Below are positions 52,754 to 61,174 of a DNA stretch of 64,000 nucleotides, one piece after another; the first letter of the stretch is position 1; the number at the start of each line of letters is the position of its first letter. The stretch is from positions 1-64,000 of the forward strand of contig CAJYQL010000123.1 in NCBI GenBank assembly GCA_913776965.1, read 5' to 3'. A program made the translations under genes and the position numbers. The notes beneath the pieces were generated by a model. The model saw only the letters and a list, made by a program, of their open reading frames with translations. It searched no databases and was not told where the DNA came from. The stretch is from an uncultured Xylophilus sp. (GTDB lineage: Bacteria; Pseudomonadota; Gammaproteobacteria; Burkholderiales; Burkholderiaceae_C).

Positions 52754-52771
52754 TGAATGAAACATCTTTCA
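52754..52771. promoter_or_regulatory. Second copy of the IclR-type palindrome
   Basis: TGAATGAAACATCTTTCA differs from the 47633-47650 sequence at two of 18 positions and keeps both TGAAA/TTTCA arms. It lies in the 79-bp divergent gap between the MmgE/PrpD and MBL-fold genes. Confidence 0.6.
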
Positions 52772-52812
52772 TTATATAAAATGACACGCATCGCCACCGG
52801 AAGCCCGCTGCC

Positions 52813-53685
52813 ATGACGCTCTCGATCCAGTCCTTCTTCGATGCCGGCACCTCGACCTTCACCCATGTGCTGGACGACGGCGCCGGCGATTGCGCGGTGA
52901 TCGACCCGGTGCTCGGCTTCGACCCGCATGCCGGCCGCACCGACCCGCGGCCGGCCGAGGCGGTGGGGGCCTACCTGTCGGCCCGCGGGCTGCGGCTGCA
53001 GTGGCTGCTGGAGACGCATGCGCATGCCGACCACCTGTCGGGCGCACCCTGGCTGCAGCGGCGCTTCGGCGGCACGCTGGCGATCGGCCGCGGGATCACC
53101 CAGGTGCAGCAGGCGTTCCGCGGCATCTTCCACGCCGAGGACATGGCGGCCGACGGCTCCCAGTTCGGCCGCCTGTTCGCCGACGGGGAGACCTTCGCCA
53201 TCGGCCGGCTGCAGGCCACCGCGCTGCACGTGCCCGGCCACACGCCGGCCGACGTGGCCTACCGCATCGCCGACCCCGAGGGCGGGCCGGATGCGGTCTT
53301 CGTCGGCGACACGCTGTTCATGCCGGACCTGGGCACCGCCCGCTGCGACTTTCCCGGCGGCGACGCACCGACGCTGTTCCGCTCGATCCGCCGGCTGCTG
53401 GCGCTGCCGCCGGAGACCGCCCTGTACCTGTGCCACGACTACCCGCCCGCCGGCCGCACCGCCACCTGCCGCACCACGGTGGCCGAGCAGCGCGCGGCCA
53501 ACATCCATGTGCGCGACGGGGTAGACGAAGCCGCCTTCGTCGAGCGCCGACAGGCGCGCGATGCGACGCTGGCGCTGCCGGTGCTGATGCTGCCCTCGGT
53601 GCAGGTGAACATGCGCGCCGGGCGGCTACCGCCGGCGGAGGCGAACGGCACGGCTTATCTGAAGATTCCGGTCGACCGGCTGTGA
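52813..53685 (+). CDS. MBL-fold hydrolase, persulfide dioxygenase-like
   Basis: This 290-residue metallo-beta-lactamase-fold protein has the metal motif THAHADHLSGA near residue 75, VPGHTPADVAYR, FVGDTLFMPDLGTARCDFPGG and YLCHDYPP. FMPDLGTARCDFPGG with the cysteine is characteristic of ETHE1/Blh-type persulfide dioxygenases and close relatives. Sulfur-linked function would fit the sulfurtransferase encoded 9 kb away, but that connection is inference. The promoter is shared with the MmgE gene. Confidence 0.87.
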   Translation: MTLSIQSFFDAGTSTFTHVLDDGAGDCAVIDPVLGFDPHAGRTDPRPAEAVGAYLSARGLRLQWLLETHAHADHLSGAPWLQRRFGGTLAIGRGITQVQQAFRGIFHAEDMAADGSQFGRLFADGETFAIGRLQATALHVPGHTPADVAYRIADPEGGPDAVFVGDTLFMPDLGTARCDFPGGDAPTLFRSIRRLLALPPETALYLCHDYPPAGRTATCRTTVAEQRAANIHVRDGVDEAAFVERRQARDATLALPVLMLPSVQVNMRAGRLPPAEANGTAYLKIPVDRL

Positions 53686-53720
53686 ACGCGGCGGTGCGCG
53701 GCGTGCCGGCGCCAAGGCAT

Positions 53721-53779
53721 CGCTCCTGAAACGATAGCTGCTTGCGCCGCAGCGACGGGCGCTGGAGGCGGATTTGTGT
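53721..53779 (+). repeat. Dispersed repeat copy F
   Basis: The copy reads cctgaaacgatagctgcttg, then gacgggcgctggaggc and ggatttgt. It is one of the two clearest copies and is close to what I recall of a common Comamonadaceae intergenic repeat. Confidence 0.85.
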
Positions 53780-53966
53780 CGTATCCGGTGCTGCGCATAC
53801 ACCAGGTGACAGGCGGCAGTCACAGGGACGCCCGCCGATGCCGGCGAGCCGGCGCCCTCGCCCCGGCTGTCATGCCCGGGTCACGCGGCGCGGGCACCGT
53901 GGCGGATTCGGCGGGACGTCCGGTTCCGCGTCTTCCCCATCCTGTGCTCCCCGCGCCGTCTCCACC

Positions 53967-55430
53967 ATGGTCCGCCCTTCCGCTCCCGCTACTCCCGCCC
54001 TGCCGGCCGCCCGCCGCCTGCCCGCCTTCGCCGCCGTGCTGGCCGTCACCGCCGCGATGCTGGCGCTGCCCGCCACTGCCCAGCAGGCGCCGGCCACGCC
54101 CGCCGCCGCTGCCGGCACCGCGCCCGCCGCGCCGCCCGTCGCCTTCCCCGCCACGCTCGCCGGCCATGCGCTGCTGCCGGCCCGCAGCCTGGTGCCCGCG
54201 CCGGCGGACGCACCGGCCGACCTGCGCAGCAGCGGCAAGTTCACCACTGGCCAGCGGGTCGAGCAGATCGGCAGCGTCGAAGGCACCTCCGCCGGCCGCA
54301 AGACCGGCGTGTCGCTGCCCTTCGCCGGCCAGCCGCTGCAGGGCCATTCGGGCATCAAGCGCATGGCCGACGGCACCTTCTGGGTGCTGACCGACAACGG
54401 CGCCGGCGCCAAGGCCAATTCGCCGGACTTCATGCTGTACCTAAACCACTACCGCATGGATTTCCAGGCCGGCACCATCGAGCGGCTCCACACCGTCTTC
54501 CTGCACGACCCTGACAAGAAGGTGCCGTTCCGCATCGTCCAGGAAGGCACCGCGCAGCGCTACCTGACCGGCAGCGACTTCGATCCCGAGAGTTTTCAGT
54601 TCGCCGGCGGCTCGCTCTGGATCGGCGACGAGTTCGGCCCCTTCCTGATCCAGGCGGATCTGCAGGGCAAGGTGATTGCGGTGTTCGACACGCTGGTCGA
54701 CGGCAAGCCGGTCCGCTCGCCCGACCATCCGGCGGTGCTCACCCCCGGCGCGCCCGACGCGGCGCCGGCGGCCGCCCAGCGCTTCGACATCAAGCGCAGC
54801 AAGGGCTTCGAGGGCATGGCCGCCTCGCCCGACGGCAGCCGCCTCTATGCGCTGCTCGAAGGCCCGGTGTGGAATGCCGACACCAAGGACTACGAACGCA
54901 TCGGCGGCAAGGAAGCGCTGCGCGTGCTGGAGTTCGATACCCGCGCGGCCCGCTGGACCGGCCGGTCTTGGCGGTACCCGCTGGAGGCCAACGGCCACGC
55001 GATCGGCGACTTCAACATGGTCGATGCGACCACTGCCCTGGTGATCGAGCGCGACAACGGCGAAGGCACCGCCGCCCGCGCCTGCCCGCCGGGCGAGAAG
55101 CGCGGCGACTGCTTCCACGACCTGGCGAAGTTCAAGCGCGTCTACAAGATCGAGATGACCGATGCGAACGCGGGCGGCGCAGTGCGCAAGATCGGCTACA
55201 TCGACCTGATGAACATCCAGGACCCGCAGCGACGCGCCCGCACGCCGCTCGACGGCGGCGTGCTGACCTTCCCGTTCTTCACGATCGAGAACGTGGACGT
55301 GGTCGATGCGAACCACATCGTCGTCGGCAACGACAACAACCTGCCGTTCTCCAGCAGCCGGTCGCCGAACCAGGCGGACGACAACGAGATGGTGCTGCTT
55401 GAGGTGGGGGCGTTCCTGCGGGCGCCTTGA
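53967..55430 (+). CDS. Exported esterase-like/phytase-like domain protein
   Basis: This 487-residue protein has a signal peptide (AVLAVTAAMLALPATAQQ) and an Ala/Pro linker. The phytase-like beta-propeller domain starts near GHSGIKRMADGTFWVLTDNG; SDFDPESFQFAGGSLWIGDEFGPFLIQ, GFEGMAASPDGSRLYALLEG and VVGNDNNLPFSSSR are characteristic. It may hydrolyse phosphoesters in the periplasm. ATG 53967 starts the signal peptide. It is alone on its strand. Confidence 0.85.
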   Translation: MVRPSAPATPALPAARRLPAFAAVLAVTAAMLALPATAQQAPATPAAAAGTAPAAPPVAFPATLAGHALLPARSLVPAPADAPADLRSSGKFTTGQRVEQIGSVEGTSAGRKTGVSLPFAGQPLQGHSGIKRMADGTFWVLTDNGAGAKANSPDFMLYLNHYRMDFQAGTIERLHTVFLHDPDKKVPFRIVQEGTAQRYLTGSDFDPESFQFAGGSLWIGDEFGPFLIQADLQGKVIAVFDTLVDGKPVRSPDHPAVLTPGAPDAAPAAAQRFDIKRSKGFEGMAASPDGSRLYALLEGPVWNADTKDYERIGGKEALRVLEFDTRAARWTGRSWRYPLEANGHAIGDFNMVDATTALVIERDNGEGTAARACPPGEKRGDCFHDLAKFKRVYKIEMTDANAGGAVRKIGYIDLMNIQDPQRRARTPLDGGVLTFPFFTIENVDVVDANHIVVGNDNNLPFSSSRSPNQADDNEMVLLEVGAFLRAP

Positions 55431-55542
55431 GGACGGCACGCCGTCTGTAGGCGGCGTCGGCGGCGACGGTTGGACAGGTTCTTCACCCGGAGCAGCGCTG
55501 CGTCCGACCCCGGGCGGATATCCGCAGGGCCATCCTGCCGGC

Positions 55543-55758
55543 ATGACTGATCCACGCAATGTCGCGCACGACAAAAAAGTGCAACAGGAAAAGAAGAAAC
55601 ACGGCGAAGAGATCGCACCCGGTGCGATCCACGCACCGCAGCCGGGCCAGAAGCCTGCGTTGCAGCGCGACGAGTCGGACGATGCCGCCGACAAGGCAGA
55701 CAAGGCGGACAAGGCCGACAAAGGCGACAAGGGCGCGAAGCAGGACCACGCGAAGTAG
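55543..55758 (+). CDS. Small Lys/Asp-rich protein with DKA repeats
   Basis: This 71-residue hydrophilic protein starts MTDPRNVAHDKKVQQEKKKH. It ends in five near-identical DKA/DKG triplets (55688-55735) encoded by a 9-bp repeat. No ribosome site is strong, but codon use is gene-like. It is probably disordered; function unknown. Confidence 0.6.
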   Translation: MTDPRNVAHDKKVQQEKKKHGEEIAPGAIHAPQPGQKPALQRDESDDAADKADKADKADKGDKGAKQDHAK

Positions 55759-55852
55759 CCTTCGGTTCATTCCTCCCGTCGAGTCCATCACCTGCCCGGA
55801 CGGCCGTCGGCCCTCCGGGCATCGGCACGAAGGGAGCAGGTGGGCCGTGGGA

Positions 55853-56172
55853 ATGCAGGAAGCGCGCACCGCCATCGAGTAGTACGAGCGGGCCGTCGGC
55901 AGCACGAGGCAACCGCCGCAGTCGGTGGACGCGCTGACCGCCCGGCTGCTGGCGGCCCAGACACGCGGCACGCTGGCCCAGCGGGTACGCGAGGTCGTCG
56001 AGGACAATGCCGCGCGCGCCGCCTGAGGCTGGCCGACGCCGCCTACCTGGGCGACGCACGCGAGGTCGCCGACGGCGGTCCGCGTCTGGTGGCCGTGCGG
56101 ACGGCGTGCGACACCACGCTGGTCGATGCGCCGCTGCCGCCCTGGGCGCAGGCGATGCGGGGCGCCGGCTGA
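55853..56172 (+). pseudogene. Decayed gene with internal stop and frameshift
   Basis: A coherent frame starts MQEARTAIE, meets TAG at 55880, and continues YERAVGSTRQPPQ, then DALTARLLAAQTRGTLAQRV, to a stop near 56026. The neighbouring frame then carries LADAAYLGDAREVADGGPRL and DAPLPPWAQAMRGAG to 56172. It looks like a disabled small gene. Family not recognised. The 55759-56307 gap otherwise holds only repeat copy G. Confidence 0.45.
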
Positions 56173-56213
56173 CCGGACCGCCGCCGCAGGCGGGCGACCA
56201 TTGCGCGAGCGCC

Positions 56214-56272
56214 CGCTACTTTTTCGATAGCTGCCAGCGCATGTCCCGTGGGCGCTGGAGGCCGATTCGTAC
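56214..56272 (+). repeat. Dispersed repeat copy G
   Basis: The copy reads gctactttttcgatagctgc, then gggcgctggaggccgatt. It lies downstream of pepP. Confidence 0.85.
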
Positions 56273-56307
56273 CGAAACGCCCGTCGCCGCCCGCATTCCC
56301 CGCGCAT

Positions 56308-57699
56308 TCATCCCCGCATCAGCGCCTCGATCTCGCCGCCCTCCACCGGCACGCCGCGGGTGATCAGCTCGCAGCCGTCCTCGGTGACGACCGCGTCGTC
56401 CTCGATGCGGATGCCGATGTTCCAGAACTCCTCCGGCACACCCTCGCCCGGCCGGACATAGAGGCCCGGCTCGATGGTCGTGACCATGCCGGGGCGCAGG
56501 ATGCGGCTCGGCCGGCTTTTGACCGTCTCGCCGGTCAGCGGGTCGCGGCGCTCGGTCACGGTGGCGGTCTCGCTCGGCTCCACGTAGCTGCCGCAGTCGT
56601 GCACGTCCATGCCCAGCCAGTGGCCGGTGCGGTGCATGTAGAACGGGAAATACGCGCGTTGTTCCACCACGTCGTCCACGCTGCCGACCGCGTCGGCCCG
56701 CAGCAGGCCGAGGTCGAGCAGGCCCTGCGACAGCACCCGCACCGTGGCGTCGTGCGCGTCGTTGAATCGGTTGCCGGCCTTGGTCGCGGCGACGGCCGCG
56801 GCCTGGCTGGCCAGCACCAGGTCGTAGAGCGCGCGCTGCGGGCCGGTGAAGCGGCCGTCGGCCGGGAAGGTGCGGGTGATGTCGCTCGCATAGCCGTCGA
56901 GCTCGCAGCCGGCGTCGATCAGCACCAGCTCGCCCGCACGCACCGGCGCCGCATCGGCGTGGTAGTGCAGCACGCAGGCGTTGGCGCCGGCGGCGACGAT
57001 GGAGTTGTACGCCGGCGCCTGCGATCCGCCGGTGCGAAAGGCGTGCAGCAACTCGGCATCCAGGTGGTATTCCCGCACGTCGCGGCCTTCGCGCAGCAGG
57101 CGGGCGCTGGTCTGCATGGCGCGGACATGGGCCTCGGCGCTGATCTGCGCGGCGCGGCGCATAGTGGCGAGCTCGTGCGCGTCCTTGACCAGCCGCATCT
57201 CGTCCAGTGGGCCGCACAGGTCGCGCTGCTGCTCGGGGCAGAGCGCGCCCATGCGCAACCGGGCGCGGACCTGGGCGAGCCAGCCGTCGACCTGCGTCTC
57301 CAGCCCGGCATGCGTCGCGAACGGGTACCAGACGGCGTCGCGGTTCTCGAGCAGCCGCGGCAGGCGGGTGCCGAGCTCGTCCACCGAGAACGCCTCGTCC
57401 ACCCCCAGCGCGGCGGGCGCGGCCTCGGGGCCGAGCCGGTAGCCGTTCCAGATCTCGCGCTCCAGGTCCTTGGGCGCGCAGAACAGCGTGGAGCGGCAGT
57501 CGCCGGTCAGCACCAGCCAGGCGTTCGGCTCGGTGAAGCCGGTGAGGTAGTGGAAGTAGCTGTCGTGTCGGTAGAGGAATTCGCTGTCGCGGTTGCGGGT
57601 GCGCTCGGGCGCGGTCGGCACGAGGGCGATGCCGTCGGCGCCGAGCGAGGCGGCCAGGCGTGCGCGGCGGGCGGCGTGGATCGAGGCGGTGGCTGTCAT
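56308..57699 (-). CDS. pepP: Xaa-Pro aminopeptidase PepP
   Basis: This 463-residue di-manganese aminopeptidase P removes N-terminal residues before proline. The N-terminal domain (RNRDSEFLYRHDSYFHYLTGF) is followed by the pita-bread catalytic domain, whose metal ligands are visible in LIDAGCELDGYASDITRTFP, HRTGHWLGMDVHD, TTIEPGLY and GIRIEDDAVV. It is complete and cytoplasmic. ATG 57699. Copy G of the dispersed repeat lies just beyond its 3' end. Confidence 0.95.
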   Translation of the reverse strand: MTATASIHAARRARLAASLGADGIALVPTAPERTRNRDSEFLYRHDSYFHYLTGFTEPNAWLVLTGDCRSTLFCAPKDLEREIWNGYRLGPEAAPAALGVDEAFSVDELGTRLPRLLENRDAVWYPFATHAGLETQVDGWLAQVRARLRMGALCPEQQRDLCGPLDEMRLVKDAHELATMRRAAQISAEAHVRAMQTSARLLREGRDVREYHLDAELLHAFRTGGSQAPAYNSIVAAGANACVLHYHADAAPVRAGELVLIDAGCELDGYASDITRTFPADGRFTGPQRALYDLVLASQAAAVAATKAGNRFNDAHDATVRVLSQGLLDLGLLRADAVGSVDDVVEQRAYFPFYMHRTGHWLGMDVHDCGSYVEPSETATVTERRDPLTGETVKSRPSRILRPGMVTTIEPGLYVRPGEGVPEEFWNIGIRIEDDAVVTEDGCELITRGVPVEGGEIEALMRG

Positions 57700-57766
57700 G
57701 GCGGTGCAGAAGGAAGGGAACGGGCCATTGTCCTCCCGTGCGGCCCGTCCCGCCCCGGCCCCGCCG

Positions 57767-58540
57767 CTACGCCAGCCGCGCGTGCAACTCGTGCCGGGAG
57801 TGGATGCCGAGCCGGGCGAACGCGCGGTTGCGGTAGGTCTTGACGGTCGGCACCGCGAGCGCCAGATCGGCCGCGATGCCGTCCTGCGTCATGCCCTGCA
57901 GCAGCCGCACGCAGACCGCGCGTTCGCGCACGGTGAGCGCCGGGCAGACCTGCTGCAGGCGCGCGTCGAAACCGGCCGCCGGCGGGCCGGCCGGCAGCTG
58001 CGCGGCCAGCACGGTATGCCTGCGCACCAGCGCCAGCAGCGGCAGCGCAAGAGCGCCGAAGTCGTCCAGCGCGGTGTCGGTGAAGGCGCGCTGGTGGCCG
58101 TGCCGGTAGAAGTTGACGGCGAACACGGTGCCGTCGGCCTGCGCCTCGGCGACGGAGATGCGCTCGGCCATGCCGTGCGCCTCGTAGACCTTGGCCCGGT
58201 GCTCGGCCGACACCTCGCCGGCCGTCAGGTGGCAGAGCAGCGGCGCACGGGCCGCGGCCGCGCCGGTCGGCAGGCTGCGGTCGCGCCGGTGCGGCCCGCT
58301 CAGGTAGGCGCGCCAGCAGTCGTGGGTGGTGTCGGGCACGCCGCGGCTGGCCGACAGGAACAGCCGGGGCGCGGCGCCGACGCGGTAGACCGACCAAGAC
58401 GCCGCCGGCAGCAGGTCCTGCATGCCGTCGAGCACCGCCTGGCCGAAGTCCGGGCTGCCGACATGGCCGACCCAGTCGGCCAGCACCCGGCTGCGCCGGT
58501 CGGCGACGGGTGCGGGCTGCCAGCGTCTCATGCCTGTCAT
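57767..58540 (-). CDS. LuxR-family transcriptional regulator
   Basis: This 257-residue protein ends in a LuxR/GerE helix-turn-helix (LTVRERAVCVRLLQGMTQDGIAADLALAVPTVKTYRNRAFARLGIHSRHEL). The N-terminal 180 residues look like a sensory (GAF- or autoinducer-like) domain without a receiver aspartate. No autoinducer synthase is near. The divergent neighbour is the DUF3237 gene, 47 bp away, a likely target. Confidence 0.85.
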   Translation of the reverse strand: MTGMRRWQPAPVADRRSRVLADWVGHVGSPDFGQAVLDGMQDLLPAASWSVYRVGAAPRLFLSASRGVPDTTHDCWRAYLSGPHRRDRSLPTGAAAARAPLLCHLTAGEVSAEHRAKVYEAHGMAERISVAEAQADGTVFAVNFYRHGHQRAFTDTALDDFGALALPLLALVRRHTVLAAQLPAGPPAAGFDARLQQVCPALTVRERAVCVRLLQGMTQDGIAADLALAVPTVKTYRNRAFARLGIHSRHELHARLA

Positions 58541-58587
58541 CTTCCGGGATGACAGCCGCCCGTTGCCCCCGGACTTACGCTAGCCGC

Positions 58588-59076
58588 ATGACCGCGCCGC
58601 CCCTGCTGACCGTACCGCTCGCCGCACCCGCGCTGCGACCCTTCGCCGACCTGCGGGTGACGGTCGGCGCGCCGCAGGATGCGGGATGCGGCCCGCGCGG
58701 ACGGCGCAGGCTGATCCCGATCACCGGCGGCGAGATCGCAGGCGACGGCTGGCGCGGCCGGGTGCTGCCGGGCGGCGCCGACTTCCAGTCCATCGCCGTG
58801 GACGGGCTGACCGACCTGGATGCCCGCTACACCGTCGAGACCGACGCCGGCGAGCTGCTCTACGTGCACAACACCGCCTTGCGCAGCGGCCCGCCCGAGG
58901 TGATGGCGCGGCTCGCACGCGGGGAGCCGGTCGATCCGGCGCAAGTGTATTTCCGCTGCGCGCCGCGCATCGAGACGGCCGCCGCGTCGTTCGCCTGGGT
59001 GCACGCCCGCATGTTCGTCGGCGTCGGTGCGCGCTACCCGGACCGGGTGGAGATGCGCTTCTTCGTGCTCGACTGA
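58588..59076 (+). CDS. DUF3237 protein
   Basis: This 162-residue single-domain protein reads GCGPRGRRRLIPITGGEIAG, GRVLPGGADFQSI, DARYTVETDAGELLYVHNTALRSG and YPDRVEMRFFVLD, all typical of DUF3237. It is a beta-barrel of unknown function, often beside catabolic genes. The Bug gene follows 79 bp downstream on the same strand. Confidence 0.85.
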   Translation: MTAPPLLTVPLAAPALRPFADLRVTVGAPQDAGCGPRGRRRLIPITGGEIAGDGWRGRVLPGGADFQSIAVDGLTDLDARYTVETDAGELLYVHNTALRSGPPEVMARLARGEPVDPAQVYFRCAPRIETAAASFAWVHARMFVGVGARYPDRVEMRFFVLD

Positions 59077-59155
59077 CCGTGCGCCTGCTGCGGGCCGCCG
59101 TTCGCTTCCATTCCGCCCTCCCTTGCACTGCCCATAAAAACCACCGGAGACCGTC

Positions 59156-60169
59156 ATGCCCCTCGCCCCGTCCACCCCCCGCCAGCCGCGCCGCGGCCTG
59201 CTCGCGGCCGCCGTGCTGCTCGCCGCCGCTGCGACCGCCCTGCCGGTCGTCGCGCAGACGGCCGCCGGCTATCCGGCACGGCCGGTGCGCATCGTCGTCG
59301 GCTTCCCGGCCGGCACCGGGCCGGACATCGTGGCGCGGCTGCTCGCGCAGAAGCTGTCGGAAGGCTGGGGCCACCAGGGCGTGATCGTCGACAACAAGCC
59401 GGGCGCCGGCGGCCTGATCGCAGCCGGCGAGGCGGCACGCGCCGCGCCCGACGGCTACACGCTGCTGCTCGCCGAGACCGGCCAGCTGAGCATCGCGCCC
59501 AACAGCTACAGCCGCCTGCCCTACGACCCGAAGAACGACTTCGTGCCGGTCAGCCAGGTCGCGACCTCGGACTTCGTGCTGCTGGTCAATCCGCAGAAGA
59601 CGCCGGCTCGCACGGTGCGCGACTACGTGGACTGGAGCCGGCAGCAAAAGGGCCTGTTCCTCGCGACCTTCGGGGCGGGCACGCCGGGCCATTTCGGCGC
59701 CTACATGTTCGGCGACGCGGTCGGCCAGCAGCCGGAACCGGTGCACTACAAGAGCACCGCCGACGCGCTGTCGGGCCTGTATGCCGGCGACGTGTCGGGC
59801 GTGTTTGCGACGGTCGGCCTCGCGGCGCCGAACGTGAAGGCCGGCAAGCTGGTCGCGCTCGGCAGTACCGGCGCCACCCGCAGCCCGTCGCTGCCCGACG
59901 TGCCGACCATCAAGGAACAGGGTTATCCGGGCCTGGAGTTCACTGCCTGGTTCGGCATCGTGGCCCCGGCGAAGACGCCGGCCGACATCGTGCAGAAGCT
60001 GAGCGCCGACATCGTGCGGGCGGTGCAGTCGGCCGACGGCCGGCAGAAGCTACTGGATGCGGGCTTCCGCGCGACCGGCACCGACCGCGAGGCGTTCGCC
60101 CGCACCATCGCCGCCGACACCGCGACCTGGGGCAAGGCGGTCGCCGCGACCGGCTTCAAGGCCGACTGA
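59156..60169 (+). CDS. Bug-family (TctC) solute-binding protein
   Basis: This is a 337-residue protein with a signal peptide (LLAAAATALPVVAQTAAGYPARP). Family motifs are RIVVGFPAGTGPDIVARLL and VDNKPGAGGLIAAGEAARAAPDGYTLL. An accggaga site precedes ATG 59156. It is the fourth Bug gene in the window and again has no TctAB partner. With DUF3237 it may form a two-gene unit controlled by the adjacent LuxR protein. Confidence 0.9.
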   Translation: MPLAPSTPRQPRRGLLAAAVLLAAAATALPVVAQTAAGYPARPVRIVVGFPAGTGPDIVARLLAQKLSEGWGHQGVIVDNKPGAGGLIAAGEAARAAPDGYTLLLAETGQLSIAPNSYSRLPYDPKNDFVPVSQVATSDFVLLVNPQKTPARTVRDYVDWSRQQKGLFLATFGAGTPGHFGAYMFGDAVGQQPEPVHYKSTADALSGLYAGDVSGVFATVGLAAPNVKAGKLVALGSTGATRSPSLPDVPTIKEQGYPGLEFTAWFGIVAPAKTPADIVQKLSADIVRAVQSADGRQKLLDAGFRATGTDREAFARTIAADTATWGKAVAATGFKAD

Positions 60170-60196
60170 CGCTTTGCCGGCACGACGTACGCAGGC

Positions 60197-60967
60197 TCAA
60201 CCTGCGGTGCGCTCCAGCTCCGCCAGCCGCTCCGGCGTCCCTACGTCGGTCCAGGCGCCGGTGAACAGCGTCGCGCCGACCCGGCCGTCGGCGATCGCGG
60301 CGCGCAGCAGCGGCGCGAGCGGTGCGGCGACGCCGTCGGGATTGCCAGTAGGCAGCGGGCAATACGGCGCCGCGAACAGGGCGCGCCGGTACAGCCCGAT
60401 GGTGGAATAGGTGTATCGCGGCGCCGCATCGTCCGCCGCCGGGTCGGTCGCCCGGCCTGCGGCGTCGATGCCGAAGTCGCCGCGCGGGTGGTGCGGCGGG
60501 TTGGGCACCAGCCATAGGTGCGCCAGCCGGTCGCTGGCGGCGAAGCGGGCCATGGCGGCCGGATCGAACACGAAGCCCGGCGCATGCACGTCGCCGGCCG
60601 CAAGCCAGAACACGTCGGCGAGTTGCGGCAGCGCCCGCACGATGCCGCCGGCCGTCTCCAGCGCCGCACCGTCGCCGCGCGGCTCGGAGGAATACACGAT
60701 GTCCAGCGGAGCCTGCCCGCCGCCCACCGACAGGTGCGGGCCGACCTGCGCTTCGATCCGGTCGCCCAGCCAGCCGGTGTTGACCAGCAGCCGCCGCACG
60801 CCGCCGGCGGCCATCGCCTCCATCGTCCACTGCATCAGCGGCTTGCCGCGCAACGGCAGCAGCGGCTTGGGGCAGTGGTCGGTCAGGGGCCGCATGCGGC
60901 TGCCGCGGCCGGCGGCCAGCAGCATGGCGGTGGCGGGCGCGTGGGCGGGATCGGTGGGGGCATTCAT
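60197..60967 (-). CDS. murU: N-acetylmuramate-1-phosphate uridylyltransferase MurU
   Basis: This 256-residue nucleotidyltransferase has AMLLAAGRGSRMRPLTDHCPKP at residues 14-35, the LxxGxGxRxxPLT-xxxPKP signature, and WLAAGDVHAPGF with the metal-binding aspartate. MurU converts MurNAc-1-phosphate, made by AmgK, into UDP-MurNAc. In many Proteobacteria the two genes adjoin; here amgK is 41 kb away. ATG 60967. Confidence 0.9.
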   Translation of the reverse strand: MNAPTDPAHAPATAMLLAAGRGSRMRPLTDHCPKPLLPLRGKPLMQWTMEAMAAGGVRRLLVNTGWLGDRIEAQVGPHLSVGGGQAPLDIVYSSEPRGDGAALETAGGIVRALPQLADVFWLAAGDVHAPGFVFDPAAMARFAASDRLAHLWLVPNPPHHPRGDFGIDAAGRATDPAADDAAPRYTYSTIGLYRRALFAAPYCPLPTGNPDGVAAPLAPLLRAAIADGRVGATLFTGAWTDVGTPERLAELERTAG

Positions 60968-60992
60968 CGCGCCGGATTATCCCCATCGGATG

Positions 60993-61046
60993 CAAAAGAG
61001 CGCCTTGCGCAGGCGGGGCCTGCGCAAGGCGCTATCGTTTGAGGAG
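60993..61046 (-). repeat. Dispersed repeat copy H
   Basis: aaaagagcgccttgcgcagg, then cctgcgcaaggcgctatcgt and ttgaggag. The body is an almost perfect hairpin (gcgccttgcgcagg with cctgcgcaaggcgc). It lies between murU and the 24-codon gene. Confidence 0.75.
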
Positions 61047-61062
61047 CATCAGCCCCGTGGTG

Positions 61063-61137
61063 TCAATGGAAGAACAGGGCGATCAGGATGATGATCGGGA
61101 TCGGCACGCCGAGGAACCAGAGCAGAAGCGAACGCAT
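61063..61137 (-). CDS. 24-residue hydrophobic membrane peptide
   Basis: A very short gene starts at ATG 61137 with an excellent aggaga site five bases upstream. It encodes MRSLLLWFLGVP followed by an Ile/Leu-rich helix ending FFH, one transmembrane span with a central Pro pair. It lies 37 bp downstream of the membrane-protein gene on the same strand. Similar tiny proteins are common in Burkholderiales as I recall; function unknown. Confidence 0.65.
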   Translation of the reverse strand: MRSLLLWFLGVPIPIIILIALFFH

Positions 61138-61174
61138 GGAAGTCTCCTGAAAAAGGGGGAATGGACGGACGGCA

